64,000 bases of DNA from Scleroderma bovista (lineage: Eukaryota > Basidiomycota > Agaricomycetes > Boletales > Sclerodermataceae). Below, piece by piece: positions 33,974 to 43,742 of this stretch. The notes under the pieces are model-generated. The model was not told the origin of the DNA and made no database searches. It saw only the letters and a list, made by a program, of their open reading frames with translations. Both the position numbers and the translations under genes were made by a program. The stretch covers positions 1 through 64,000 of the forward strand of contig JAYMGJ010000218.1 of NCBI GenBank assembly GCA_037178675.1, read 5' to 3'. How positions within the stretch are numbered: the first letter of the stretch is position 1; each line of letters starts with the position of its first letter.

Positions 33974-35660
33974 ATGCGCTTCATCAACGTAAAGGCATTT
34001 CTCGTGGGAGAGCAGGTGATGAGCACGGCGGGCGAGTGAATCGTCGAACTAAGATCTTCGAGTTCTGTGACGACCGAGCAACATCCTATGGGATAAGATC
34101 CCATAGGTGGATTGATTCCACAGAAGTCGATTACGAGGAGATAGTCAACCTCACAAAGATGAATCGGGAGGAGCGGGATGAAATTCGCCGGCGCCTCGGT
34201 TCCAAGGAGATCCTGGAGAGCTGTGAGCAGGCTAAGAGGGATGGGTATGCGCGGTTTTTGGTGGACACTTGCTGCATCGGCAAGCAAAGCCGTGCAGATC
34301 TGTCCGAGGCCATAAATTCCATGTACCGGTGGTATGAAAACTCGAGGGCATGTTATGTGTACCTCCACGATGTCTGGTGTCCATCCTTTCCCACTGCAAG
34401 TGACGATCGGACATACTCCAATTTCAACGGCTGGCCGGATTGGTTCTCGCGTGGGTGGACTCTACAAGAGATGATCGCACCAAAGGATGTCCAGTTCTTC
34501 AACAAGGATTGGCAGCCCATAACTGACAAGAGGACGTTTACGCACATATTATCTCGCGTTACTGGAGTCCCAGAACGTATATTGCAGTGAGGACTTTCCT
34601 TCGACCGTCCCTGCGTAACTCAAATTTTACCATAGGCTGCCAACCAGACGACGAGCCGAGCTGAGGATAGAGTTTATTCCCTGTTGGGTCTACGTCTACT
34701 GGACTTGAATATGCCAAATACTGTATGGGAGGGAAAGAAGGCATTTCACCGACTTCAGTCGAGATCATCCACAGGTCGAACGATCAAAGCAAGATCTTTG
34801 TGTGGGGTTGCAGAAGCCGAGATAATTCACAGACTGGCAGTATCCTTACCGATATGATCCGAGCTTCTTTGGTGGGTTGTTCTTCAATGGTGCTGATGGA
34901 TCACGTCAAATTCATCCAAGAACTTAGATATAATATCTCAGAAAAAGAGCTACCCTCCATCGAGGACATATGACGGGTTTGGCACTGCATTCCCGACCAC
35001 CAATCATGGCATCCGAATTTGGCTCTTTCTCCGTCCTTAAGAGGGCTCTTGCTTGGTCTTCCAAGCGTGGCTACCATGGGGCTCTTATCCATCGGGTGGA
35101 CCAGTGACTATCGATGTGGCTCTAATCACTGTAGGTATTCTGCATGGGTTTCGCCATGTCCTACAGAGGAAACCCTACGTTTCCACCAAGTCCATAGACA
35201 CGTATCGCTTCACATTCGCAATTGATGACAGTGCAATCGCTTGTTTCACCTGTTGCAACGTGTACCCATTGAAACTCAAGGGAAATATGCTTACACTGAC
35301 TGGCTCCAGTCCTTTCTGTGTCAGAGTCTATTCTGATGGAGAATTCAACTGTCGCTTCGCATTGACCCTTGGACAACGGTTTGGCCAAGATTTGATACAT
35401 TGCCAATCTGCGAGGCACCTACCAGTGGATTGCTATTGTCTGAAGAATTGAATATGATGCTGGTCAGAGGATTAGAGCGTATCCAATCCATGGCCGAGGC
35501 ATGGATGCTAGTATGGTTGTGTCTGGATTAACTATATCTGTCTCCTTGGATCAACGGACTTCACATGTCGTGTGGCAGAGGCTGAGGATTGGTGTTCGGA
35601 TGGAGGTATTTTGGCATCCGGGTCCAGACATCACTGGGACTGAATTTTTCCGATAATGCT
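33974..35660 (+). pseudogene. HET-domain pseudogene C
   Basis: Begins MRFINVKAFL at 33974, like the intact gene, but the frame breaks within 15 codons. It then reads NRRTKIFEFCDDRATSYGIR, ILESCEQAKRDGYARFLVDT, EAINSMYRWYENSRACYVYL and SRGWTLQEMIAPKDVQFFNK, and hits TGA at 34588. The second half (34660-35450) has at least three frameshifts and stops (SSMVLMDHVKFIQELRYN, NCRFALTLGQRFGQDLIH). It is divergent from the intact gene and shares details with copy B, suggesting a separate older sub-lineage. Confidence 0.8.
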
Positions 35661-35740
35661 GTATATGCACTTTGCAATAAGTACCGTGTCTAACATGTGA
35701 CTATCTGACAAGGATAGTCATGCATGGCCTTATAAGTCTT

Positions 35741-36185
35741 TATAAGGCTTTAAGCTTCACACAAGATTTCTAGGTAATGGTAACCTAACACATTATGATA
35801 GGCATGGTAGTACACAAACTATCAGTTCTGTAAGCCCATTCAGTCTATGTCAGATAACACTTGATCACACTTCTCATGTCCTTAAACAAGGACATGATTT
35901 ATCAGATTGGCTGAACCCTGTATTGATCATAAGTTGGATAATGTTATATATGGTTGTATAAGGCTTTGAGCTTGACACAAAAATTATAGGTGATGGCAAC
36001 CTAACACATTATGATAGGCATGGTAATACACAAACTATAAGCTCTGTATGTCCATTCATTTCATGTCAGATAACACTTTGACCACACTTCTCATGAGTTT
36101 AAACAGGGACATGATTTATCAGATTGGTTGAATTGCATGAGTTGGATAATGTCACATATGGCTGTATAAGGCTTTCAACATGAAG
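35741..36185. repeat. About 210-bp tandem repeat, two full copies and a partial third
   Basis: The words TATAAGGCTTT, CCTAACACATTATGATAGGC, ATGTCAGATAACACTT and GACATGATTTATCAGATTGG recur with spacings of about 216 and 208 bp (unit starts near 35741, 35957 and 36165). AT-rich, no coding potential. It fills the space between HET pseudogene C and the Harbinger element. Confidence 0.85.
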
Positions 36186-36320
36186 TTTATGGACTTTGTT
36201 GTAACAAGCATAAAATACCACTATTTATTAATTATGTAATTGCTAACCACTGTGGCTCAGATTTTCAGAGATAAAGTTTAGTGACTTACCTCATGCAATT
36301 ACCATATGAGATAAACAATA

Positions 36321-36440
36321 GCAACTTAGCTGATCCGGTGAAATGCAACTTACCTAACCCTGATCCAATGAAATGTAACTTACCTGACCCTGCTCCAACC
36401 CGATTCAGTGTAACAGTAACCTACCTGACCCAGCTTCAAC
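36321..36440. repeat. Short minisatellite, about 30-bp unit
   Basis: Three to four imperfect units built on CAACTTACCTGACCCTG and CCAATGAAATG, just left of the Harbinger element. No gene seen. Confidence 0.6.
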
Positions 36441-36675
36441 TCGAAGATCGAAGTCACAGACAAGAGTGAAGAACCTAAGGTCCAGTCTGGACGGTGAAAC
36501 CTGGAACGAAACTGAAACTGAAATGTTCAGTTCAATGTCACGTGTGATCACGTGGTGACCTTGCAAGCACGGTATCTACTATCAGCGTAGTTGGCCATAA
36601 TCTTAGTTTATTTCATATCAGGATTGTTCTGATAAGGTATACTGGCTATGGACATCGCAGATTATCACCCTCACG

Positions 36676-38008
36676 ATGGACCTCGAAGCTCAACAAGTAC
36701 AGGATGCCCGCCGCCGCCTTGTGATTTTAATCACACTCATTGCTTCCCAAGTAGTTTACTACTATAACCTCATCTTTCTCGCCCCCACTGCACCTATACC
36801 ATACCATACGTCTATACTATCTGGTGAAGGGTGGATGCTCGAGTTACTGAACGGCCATCCCAACAGAATTCATACGTGCCTTGGGGTCACACACGATATA
36901 TTCGATAAACTAGCGCGAGTATTGATGCGTGCGGACGGCATTTCCTCCTCGCCAGTATCGATCGAGGAGCAACTAGGTATATTTCTATATACCTGTGTCA
37001 CCAGTCTGTCATCCCGACACGTTGCAGAGAGATTTCAACGTTCACCAAGCACAATCACAAAGTTAGTACCATAGTTTCTCCACACTTCTCATTTGATGAC
37101 GCATTTTTCAAGGTACTTCAAACAGGTGTTATTTGTTTTCTTGGGACCATCATTCTACAACTCTCAAGTACAATTCCCAACGGAGAACACACCAATTTCA
37201 CCTGCAATCACCGACGACCCACGCTTCCGATTTTTCCGCGATTGTATTGGTGCGGTCGATGGCACACACATTCGCGCCTTCACGGCCCTTGAAGACCAGC
37301 CCCATATGCGCAATCGGAAAGGGTATCTGTCACAAAACTGCCTATTCGTTTGCGACTTCGACTTCTTCTTTACATACACGCTCACTGGATGGGATGGCTC
37401 AACTGCAGACGCCCATCTATGGAATGACGCGCATACCCAGGACTTGCGAATGCCGCAGGGAAAATATCTTCTAGCTGATGCAGGGTTCGGGACATTGGAT
37501 GCTCTTCTTGTTCCATTTCGTGGGGTTCGGTACCATCTCAAGGAGTGGCACCAGGCAAGTCAAAGGTATATTTGATTCTGCCAGTTTACCAGCAGTGACA
37601 GAGTACTCAAATTCATAACCAGGCCGCGCAATCAAGAGGAACTTTTTAATCTGCGGCATGCTTCACTCCGGAATGTAATTGAACGCATATTCAGCGTTTT
37701 AAAGCGCCAATTCCGTGTTCTCCAAGTTTCCCCTCGAGTATAATATGGACATCCAAGCCCGGCTTCCCGTTGCGCTGTGCGCAATCCACAATTTCGTTCG
37801 TCGATACGACCCAGATGCCTTTTTTGACCCAGAGCTCACAGAGGGAGATCAGCTCATAGAGCTTGGAGATGAGCTTGGAGTGCTTGGAGATGGCCCTGCA
37901 GATGCAGCAGAGAGAAGGCGAGCAGACCATCGCCACGACAATATTGCTCAGGAGATGTGGCAGGACTACCAGCAGGAGCTGGCGCATCGCGGGCTACAGG
38001 TATCATGA
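36676..38008 (+). pseudogene. HARBI1-like transposase (DDE_Tnp_4), C-terminal frameshift
   Basis: Exons 36676-37061, 37113-37565 and 37623 onward are joined by introns of 51 and 57 nt. The N-terminal helical region includes SIEEQLGIFLYTCVTSLSSR and RFQRSPSTITKYFKQVL. Catalytic residues are visible: Asp in DCIGAVDGTHI, Asp in GKYLLADAGFGT and Glu in RNVIERIFSVLKRQF. After VLQVSP one extra base (near 37737) puts the frame onto an early TAA at 37741-37743. The true continuation, EYNMDIQARLPVALCAIHNF to GLQVS, is in another frame and ends at 38008. The catalytic core is intact; the tail is lost. Confidence 0.85.
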
Positions 38009-38059
38009 TTTGGGTCGCAAAATCAATACTATAGTACTCGAGTCGCAAAATCAACGCTA

Positions 38060-39398
38060 TATTGTACTACTATCGCATATGTAATACATTTGTGGGTAGA
38101 CGACTGCAAGGCGATACATCGAAGGGGACACAACATCAGTCAGTCGGATGTTGACTGGCCGTGATCTCGCACAACCTGCGTGCCAACCATACCTTCCTCT
38201 CCTCTTCACCGAACTTGTGGAAAAGTATGGCCTGATTCTTGTTCTGTTCGAGCGCGAGATATTCACCGATGTCGAGTCATTGGATGGGTGTAAGTTCATG
38301 GTGTTGCTGGAGGATATCAATAGCAGCGCCAAGGGCATCAGGTGGGGCTATAGAACGGGAAATGTCCTTGACCACAGCCGCAAGCTCCTGCATCGCTGCA
38401 CCACCCACTTGCTGTGCCTGTGCTGCAACAGACAGCGGACGTGACCGCTTGCGTAAGCTAGCCACTGAGTCGGCGACCAAGGGAGATACCTTTCTCTTGG
38501 CACGACTAACACTGGTGACTGCAGATGATGTGGACTCAGAGGCGACAGATGGCGAAAGATAGCTGGATGGTGCAGATGTTGGCATGGAATTTGGGTCACT
38601 GGCGCCACTCCGTGTACCAGGAATTCGGGGAGTTACAACCGGCTGCTGGCGACTGGCCCTGGTAATCTCATCTGCAGCAACAGTGAGCTGCTCGAGGTTA
38701 AGGGAAGCGCCGCTGGAAATGAGTGTTGGAGGGGGGATATCATGTGAACCAGAACCACTGGCATCAGCCATGGTAGGGTTGGTGGTGGGGCGAAAAACAA
38801 AATGCCCCTTCCCCTTCTTGGGCATCACGGCCTCAACCTGCGTGAAATGGACGAAACCCTTCTCTTTGAAGGGCTTCGCATGTGGATGGGACTGCTCAAC
38901 TGCTCAGCCGCACCATTTTTAATAATATATGTTTTATACTCACCTTGACGTATCTCTTCCATACATCAGTTTGTACCAGCGTGATCCCGGCACCATCCTT
39001 ATCAGAGTACGTAAATCCAGAAGCATTCTTGAGATCAACAACAGCTTCGTAGTGTTTCTTCAGCTGTAGCATTTATTAGTGATGATCAGATGATCCAGGT
39101 AGATCTAACTTACCAACTGAAATCTACGCTCGCATGAGTCGGCATCTTTCGCCCCCCATTTGGTGATCCCAGATTGGGTTGAGAAAAGCGACACAGCTGC
39201 TGTCCAGGTTGATCTCTTGAAGTTTCCATTGCCGGCTTTGGGTAATTCTTCGATAAGAAATTCGAGAAGTGTTGTAGTATCTTCGTCTGTCCAGTGGGCA
39301 GCCTTCTTGCGAGGTTTTGTCTTTGTAGTATTGCTCTCAGATTCAACAACGGGCCCTTTCGAGCGCAATGAATGGGAGGAGTGTGACCTGTCAGACAT
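38060..39398 (-). pseudogene. Myb/SANT-like DNA-binding protein of the Harbinger element, in-frame TGA
   Basis: Second gene typical of PIF/Harbinger elements, thought to bind the transposon ends and help import the transposase. It starts at ATG 39398 (MSDRSHSSHSLRSKG). A trihelix/Myb-like domain reads AAHWTDEDTTTLLEFLIEEL and STWTAAVSLFSTQSGITKWG. Introns at 39064-39113 (50 nt) and 38892-38943 (52 nt) lead through SGFTYSDKDGAGITLVQTDV to a Ser/Pro-rich region. TGA at 38277-38279 follows HHELTPIQ; in the same frame the reading continues LDIGEYLALEQNKNQAILFH, so the stop is premature. The natural end is not certain. Confidence 0.75.
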
Positions 39399-39545
39399 GG
39401 AAGGAAATGTCGCTAGGTGCAAGAGCACTGCGGTGCTGGCGCAGGCTGTGTACAGGGCAACAGCTCCACGTGATCACACGTGACATTGAACTGAACATTT
39501 CAGTTTCAGTTTCGTTCCAGGTTTCACCATCCAGACTGGACCTAA

Positions 39546-40015
39546 ACAGTTCCTTCCAGGAGGGTTTATATATAACATGGGTACTGTACAGTTCTTACTG
39601 ATCATTTCCCACACTTTGACCATTTCTACTTTAGGGTACATTTGCAAATTCAGTACACCTGCCGGTCACACTCGACAGCACCCAAGTTGGACAATGGTGG
39701 GGATACGGTTGTTGTCATCGCTGGACAACAGGCTGGTGGATGGCCGTCATCATCATCAGTTGACAGTGCACACAGTGAAGATAACTGCCCGCATCAAGAG
39801 GGCAATTCAAATCAGCAAACCAGCCCTTCCGATTAGCCGAGCTGACAGCACTTGACAGCGCTTAGCCGACCGCCCAGCCTGTCGGACTCTGTGCCAGTCT
39901 GTCGGACTCCGTGCCAGTCTGGTTGTCACTCGATTCAAATATTCAGTAGAGAAAAAAAAAGTATATTAGGACTAAAGAAAACTAGAGTGCTAATCACAAA
40001 TGACTAAATAATATA
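39546..40015. other. Intergenic stretch, no gene supported
   Basis: Contains a 21-bp direct duplication around GCCAGTCTGTCGGACTC (39885-39925) and a poly-A run at about 39951. No supported gene. Confidence 0.5.
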
Positions 40016-41250
40016 TTTATACGACCGGGCCCGTGGTTGTCGAACGCAGGGGAGGGCGATCGTCGACGCTGCGCTGGCGCGATGGCCAGCGTTGCTGTGG
40101 CTGGGAGGTTGGTGGGCGTCGGGGGCGCCATTGTCGGATGACGCTGGGATGGGAGTCATCCCGTCGTCGCGCCGTTGCGCCGTCGCCGTCGACGCTGGGG
40201 ATGTGGGTGGTCGCATCGCCGCCGTCGACGCTGGGGGTGGTGGCGGGGTCGTTGTCGTTGTCGTTGTCGTCGTGGTCAGTGTTGATGGCCACGGCGACGA
40301 CGTTGACGGTGGGGGTCGTCGTCATCAGTGGCCACCTCGACGACGTTGGTGGTGGGGCCGTCGTTGCCCTCGCGTTGGTGGTGGCCGTCGACGCTGGTGG
40401 TGGAGCGGTGGTGGTGGCCTAGCCGTCGTCGTCGTCGTCTGGTCGACGACGCTGCTGGTGGTGGTGGTGGTTGGTGTCGTCGCCATCGGCCGTGGTGGGG
40501 TCGTTGTCGTCGTCGTTGCTGATGGTGGTCGATCGACGACGCTGGTGGTGACGGTGGCTGTGGGCGAGGCGTGTAGTGACGCGGTAAATACTATTAGGAA
40601 ATGTTGATAGTTCAATATGCTGATATAATCGTTACACAAACACACGCACACACATACTTGAAAATTTTTGAAGTCTCTCATTCTCATTCTCTTCATCCGT
40701 CGACCACCACCCGACAGTCACCACCACCACCGTCAACGCGACCACCACTACCCACCACCGTCGATGACGACCTGGCCACCACCCACCAACGTCGACCACC
40801 ACCACCACCATCAACGCGACCACCACCACCATCAACGCGACCACCACCACCAACAGCGTCGACAACGACAACGTGGCCACCACCACCAACGTCGACGACG
40901 CGAGCGCCACCACCACCAGCCTCGTCGACGACGACCCCACCAGCAGCGTCAACGACGCGACGACCACCACCAATGGCCACAACGACGCCATCGGCGTCGT
41001 CGACGACACGGACACCACCACCAACGTCGACGAGGCCACCACCAACGACAACCGCCACCCCACCAGCAGCGTCGACGATGACACGACCACCCCACCAGCA
41101 GCATCGACGACGCGACGACGACGACCCACCCCACCACCAGCGACGACGACGATAACAATGACCACCTCGCCGCGGTCGCCGCCACTACCCCCATCACCTG
41201 CGTCGACATTGCGGCCATCGACGACGACGACAACCACCTCGGTATATATA
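40016..41250. repeat. Strand-switching low-complexity block (quasi-palindrome)
   Basis: The left arm (about 40025-40590) is built from GGTGGT, GTCGTC and GTCGACG words. The right arm (about 40690-41240) is built from the reverse complements ACCACC, GACGAC and CGTCGAC. The arms are separated by about 100 bp of AT-richer sequence. Outer edges also resemble each other inverted (ACTAAATAATATATTTATAC against the complement of GTATATATAATACTTAGTC). All frames are open simply because of composition, so the many long reading frames here are not supported as genes. Confidence 0.75.
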
Positions 41251-41616
41251 ATACTTAGTCTTTGTTCTGTAGTTTATTGAATTAATATAAATTGGTTAAC
41301 ATTAACATTGAATGAATTGAGTGCTTGAAAAGTTTCAAGTACAGGCAGTAAAGGTAATATGGATGCTGTTGATAGTGCTACTGGGACAGTCTGGACAGTG
41401 CTAGCCAGTTAGGTACCTTGCTAGGAGTAGCTGGGGCTCTGGGGTAACTGGCCAGTACTGTCCAGTGCTGTCCAGGGGAGGGTTGGTTTGCTGATGCAAC
41501 CTGCTTTCTCAACAGACTCATTCTCAGGCATGAATACGCCGATACTATTGACACTAATTGCCTTCCATCGATCTGGACACCTGGGCAATTCAACTTCAGA
41601 ATGCACTCTGTGTTCT

Positions 41617-42297
41617 TGTCACGACCGCGTGACGCCTCGTGACTCCGCAAGGCCTCTAGTCTGTTGTAAACTCAAGTCCGATCGTAATCGCACACCTCCG
41701 ACGCTATGTATCCATCTCCGCTCCGACTATTGACGCTCCGTCTCCTTTTGGTATATAGTTCCGCGCCTATGCCTCCGGTTATCGTATGCTTCCGTTCCGT
41801 CTCTGTTCCTGTTTCCTTTGTTCCCGTTTTAGATTAGATATGATTACTCATAGCTGTGATCCGTTAACCTTTTGATCCGTTGCGCTTATCACTGATCTCC
41901 GTTCCGTGTATGTTACTCATCCGTTTGTCATCTGCAGACTCTTACCTACGTCTCCGCTATGTTTCCCTCCGCTTCTCGGTTACTGTACATTCCCGATGTA
42001 AAGTATAAGTACTCCGCACGCTGAGGGGATTGTCCCTCAGTTCGAATATCAGCTTGAATACCTCCCGCGAACTCTCCTCTGTTCTCCTCTGCCTTCTGGC
42101 AACTCCGACCTTCGTCGGACCTCCGTCTCTCTGTCCCTTAGTCCTCCGAAATACGAGGACGCAGGTATCGCAAGGGCGCAGCACATACGCTGAAGCCAAG
42201 TCCTCAAACCCTTCCGCATCTCCTCCGCCTGTCGTCGACAACCCTTCGTACTTAACTCCGCTTGCGTCGGAGTTCGTCGGAGGAAACGGTTCTAACA
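41617..42297 (+). repeat. 5' LTR of the chromovirus
   Basis: 681 bp, TGTCACGACC...TTCTAACA. TATAA at 42004-42008 and the inferred transcript start AGTTCGAATAT at 42039-42049 lie in its right half. Seven of the eight LTR differences keep CpG here and have TpG or CpA in the 3' copy. Confidence 0.97.
42004..42049 (+). promoter_or_regulatory. Chromovirus TATA box and inferred transcript start
   Basis: TATAA at 42004, then AGTTCGAATAT at 42039. The second word is the exact complement of the primer site after the LTR, so by analogy to Tf1 it marks the RNA 5' end. The 35-nt spacing fits a TATA-directed start. Confidence 0.6.
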
Positions 42298-42299
42298 GT

Positions 42300-42310
42300 A
42301 TATTCGAACT
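42300..42310 (+). other. Self-priming primer-binding site
   Basis: ATATTCGAACT begins two bases after the LTR and is the exact reverse complement of AGTTCGAATAT at 42039-42049 in the LTR. There is no TGG start complementary to a tRNA 3' end. An 11-nt match directly beside the LTR is the arrangement known for self-primed Tf1/sushi elements. Confidence 0.65.
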
Positions 42311-42343
42311 CACTCTTGCACACCTGCTAATTACTTCTCAACC

Positions 42344-43705
42344 ATGACTAGTCGATCAATAATCACTACCCGTGCTCAGTCTCGTGCGCTCGAAGAGCGC
42401 CAAGAGGCGCTCAATGCGCCCTCTACTTCCCGCAACGATTTGGTTGAGGAAGGAGAGTTCCTCTCCTTCTCCAATCGCAATACTCCGCCTGGGGGCCCCG
42501 CCCCCGACCCAACTACTCCGACCCCTGCTGCCCGCCGCCCCAACGACTCTGGAGTTTACTCCACACGTCGTTTCGACAACGTCTTGGACATCTACGGCGA
42601 CGGCTACCCTGGTAATGATGGCGGTGATGGCGGAGGTAGTAACCCGCCGTCCCCCAACCCGCCAGACATCCCGCTACCAGACTCCCCTACCCCTTCCGCT
42701 TCAACTCCGACCCCGGACCCATTGCTGCTGTTTGCACAAGCGGTCCAAGCACTGACCAAGGTCGCTATGGCATCTGCCGACCGCGACTCCTCTTCTGGTC
42801 GCACCAAAGTCCGCGAACCTGACACGTTCGACGGAACCGATCCGCGCAAACTCCGCGCTTTCCTTGTTCAGTGTGAACTGAACTTTCAGGATCGCCCCAA
42901 GGCTTTCGCCTCCGACCGCGCAAGGGTCACCTTCGCGCAGTCTTACCTAAAGGGCATGGCCCTTGAGTGGTTCGAACCGGACCTACTCAACTCTGCCAAC
43001 CCACGCGCCCGTCCGCTATGGATGGACAACTACGCCCAGTTCGTCTCCGAACTGAAGTCCAACTTCGGCCCGCACGATCCCGTCGGAGACGCCGAACATC
43101 AGTTGGACAACCTGTCCATGAAAGAAGGACAAAAGATCAACAAGTACGTGGTTGAGTTCAACCGCCTCGCTGGCCAAGTCCGCGGCTACGGCGATGGCGC
43201 CCTCCGCCACATTTTCTACAGTGGTCTCCCCGACCGCATCAAGGACGAAATCTCTCGCGTTGGCAAGCCCCGCACCCTTGATGGTTATCGCACTCTCGTG
43301 CAGACCATCGACGCCAGGTACTGGGAGCGCAAATCTGAAGTTGCGCGCCAAAGCAAGACCTCCACCTCCTCGTCGTCCAACTCCGCCTCCAAAGGCACCT
43401 CCTCCGCCTCGTCCGACTCCAAGGGTAAAACCAAGGAGAAGGACAACAAGAACAAGAGCTCCGACAAGTCGAAGAGCTCCTCCGGCGCCAAACCCGCCTC
43501 CTCCGAAACCCCCGCCCATCTTGGAAAGGATGGCAAGTTGACCGAGGAAGAGCGCCAGCGGCGCATCAAGGACAAGCTCTGCATGTTCTGCGGACAGCCA
43601 GGCCACATGGCCAGGGACTGTCCAAAGTCCACCTCCAAGAGCTCTAAGGCCAAGGCCCGCGCTGCCAAGGCCGTGACTCCCGCTGCTGCGGAGTCAAAAA
43701 ATTAG
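42344..43705 (+). CDS. gag: Chromovirus Gag
   Basis: 453 residues, intact. ATG 42344 (MTSRSIITTRAQSRALEERQ). A Pro-rich linker (about residues 45-125) leads to a capsid domain: REPDTFDGTDPRKLRAFLVQ, TFAQSYLKGMALEWFEPDLL, WMDNYAQFVSELKSNFG, YGDGALRHIFYSGLPDRIKD. A Ser/Lys-rich linker and one zinc knuckle, CMFCGQPGHMARDC, follow. It ends at TAG 43703-43705, directly after the A-AAA-AAT slippery site through which Pol is expected to be made. Confidence 0.95.
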   Translation: MTSRSIITTRAQSRALEERQEALNAPSTSRNDLVEEGEFLSFSNRNTPPGGPAPDPTTPTPAARRPNDSGVYSTRRFDNVLDIYGDGYPGNDGGDGGGSNPPSPNPPDIPLPDSPTPSASTPTPDPLLLFAQAVQALTKVAMASADRDSSSGRTKVREPDTFDGTDPRKLRAFLVQCELNFQDRPKAFASDRARVTFAQSYLKGMALEWFEPDLLNSANPRARPLWMDNYAQFVSELKSNFGPHDPVGDAEHQLDNLSMKEGQKINKYVVEFNRLAGQVRGYGDGALRHIFYSGLPDRIKDEISRVGKPRTLDGYRTLVQTIDARYWERKSEVARQSKTSTSSSSNSASKGTSSASSDSKGKTKEKDNKNKSSDKSKSSSGAKPASSETPAHLGKDGKLTEEERQRRIKDKLCMFCGQPGHMARDCPKSTSKSSKAKARAAKAVTPAAAESKN

Positions 43706-43742
43706 ACAGCAGCTCCCAGAACTCCGCACAAGCTGGGGGTTG
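43696..43742 (+). promoter_or_regulatory. Programmed -1 frameshift signal (gag-pol)
   Basis: Heptamer A-AAA-AAT (43696-43702), aligned to Gag codons, sits directly before the Gag TAG. A -1 slip leads to TTA at 43702 and into the open Pol frame. Seven nucleotides later a stem forms between CAGCTCCCAG (43710-43719) and CTGGGGGTTG (43733-43742), ten pairs including two G-U, with a 13-nt loop. Heptamer, spacer and stem all fit the known geometry. Confidence 0.7.

Larger units (their letters stand above)
36479..39542. mobile_element. PIF/Harbinger DNA transposon with both genes
   Basis: The 3064-bp element is bounded by inverted repeats of about 77 bp (36479-36555 and 39466-39542) that start GGTCCAGTCTGGA and differ at one CpG position. 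The 3-bp target duplication is TAA (36476-36478 and 39543-39545), as typical for PIF/Harbinger. It carries a HARBI1-type transposase (plus strand) and a Myb/SANT-like DNA-binding protein (minus strand) that converge. Both genes have one disabling change, so it is non-autonomous now but still has clean ends. Confidence 0.93.

Noticed and set aside
40033..41237. Several overlapping long open frames on both strands
   Set aside because: They consist of (ACC)n/(GAC)n-type repeats and stay open in most frames because stop codons cannot form; no protein-like composition.
42298..42320. Primer site for a tRNA T-arm fragment (TTCGAAC similarity)
   Set aside because: The exact 11-nt match to the LTR beside a TATA-positioned start explains it better than a partial tRNA match.
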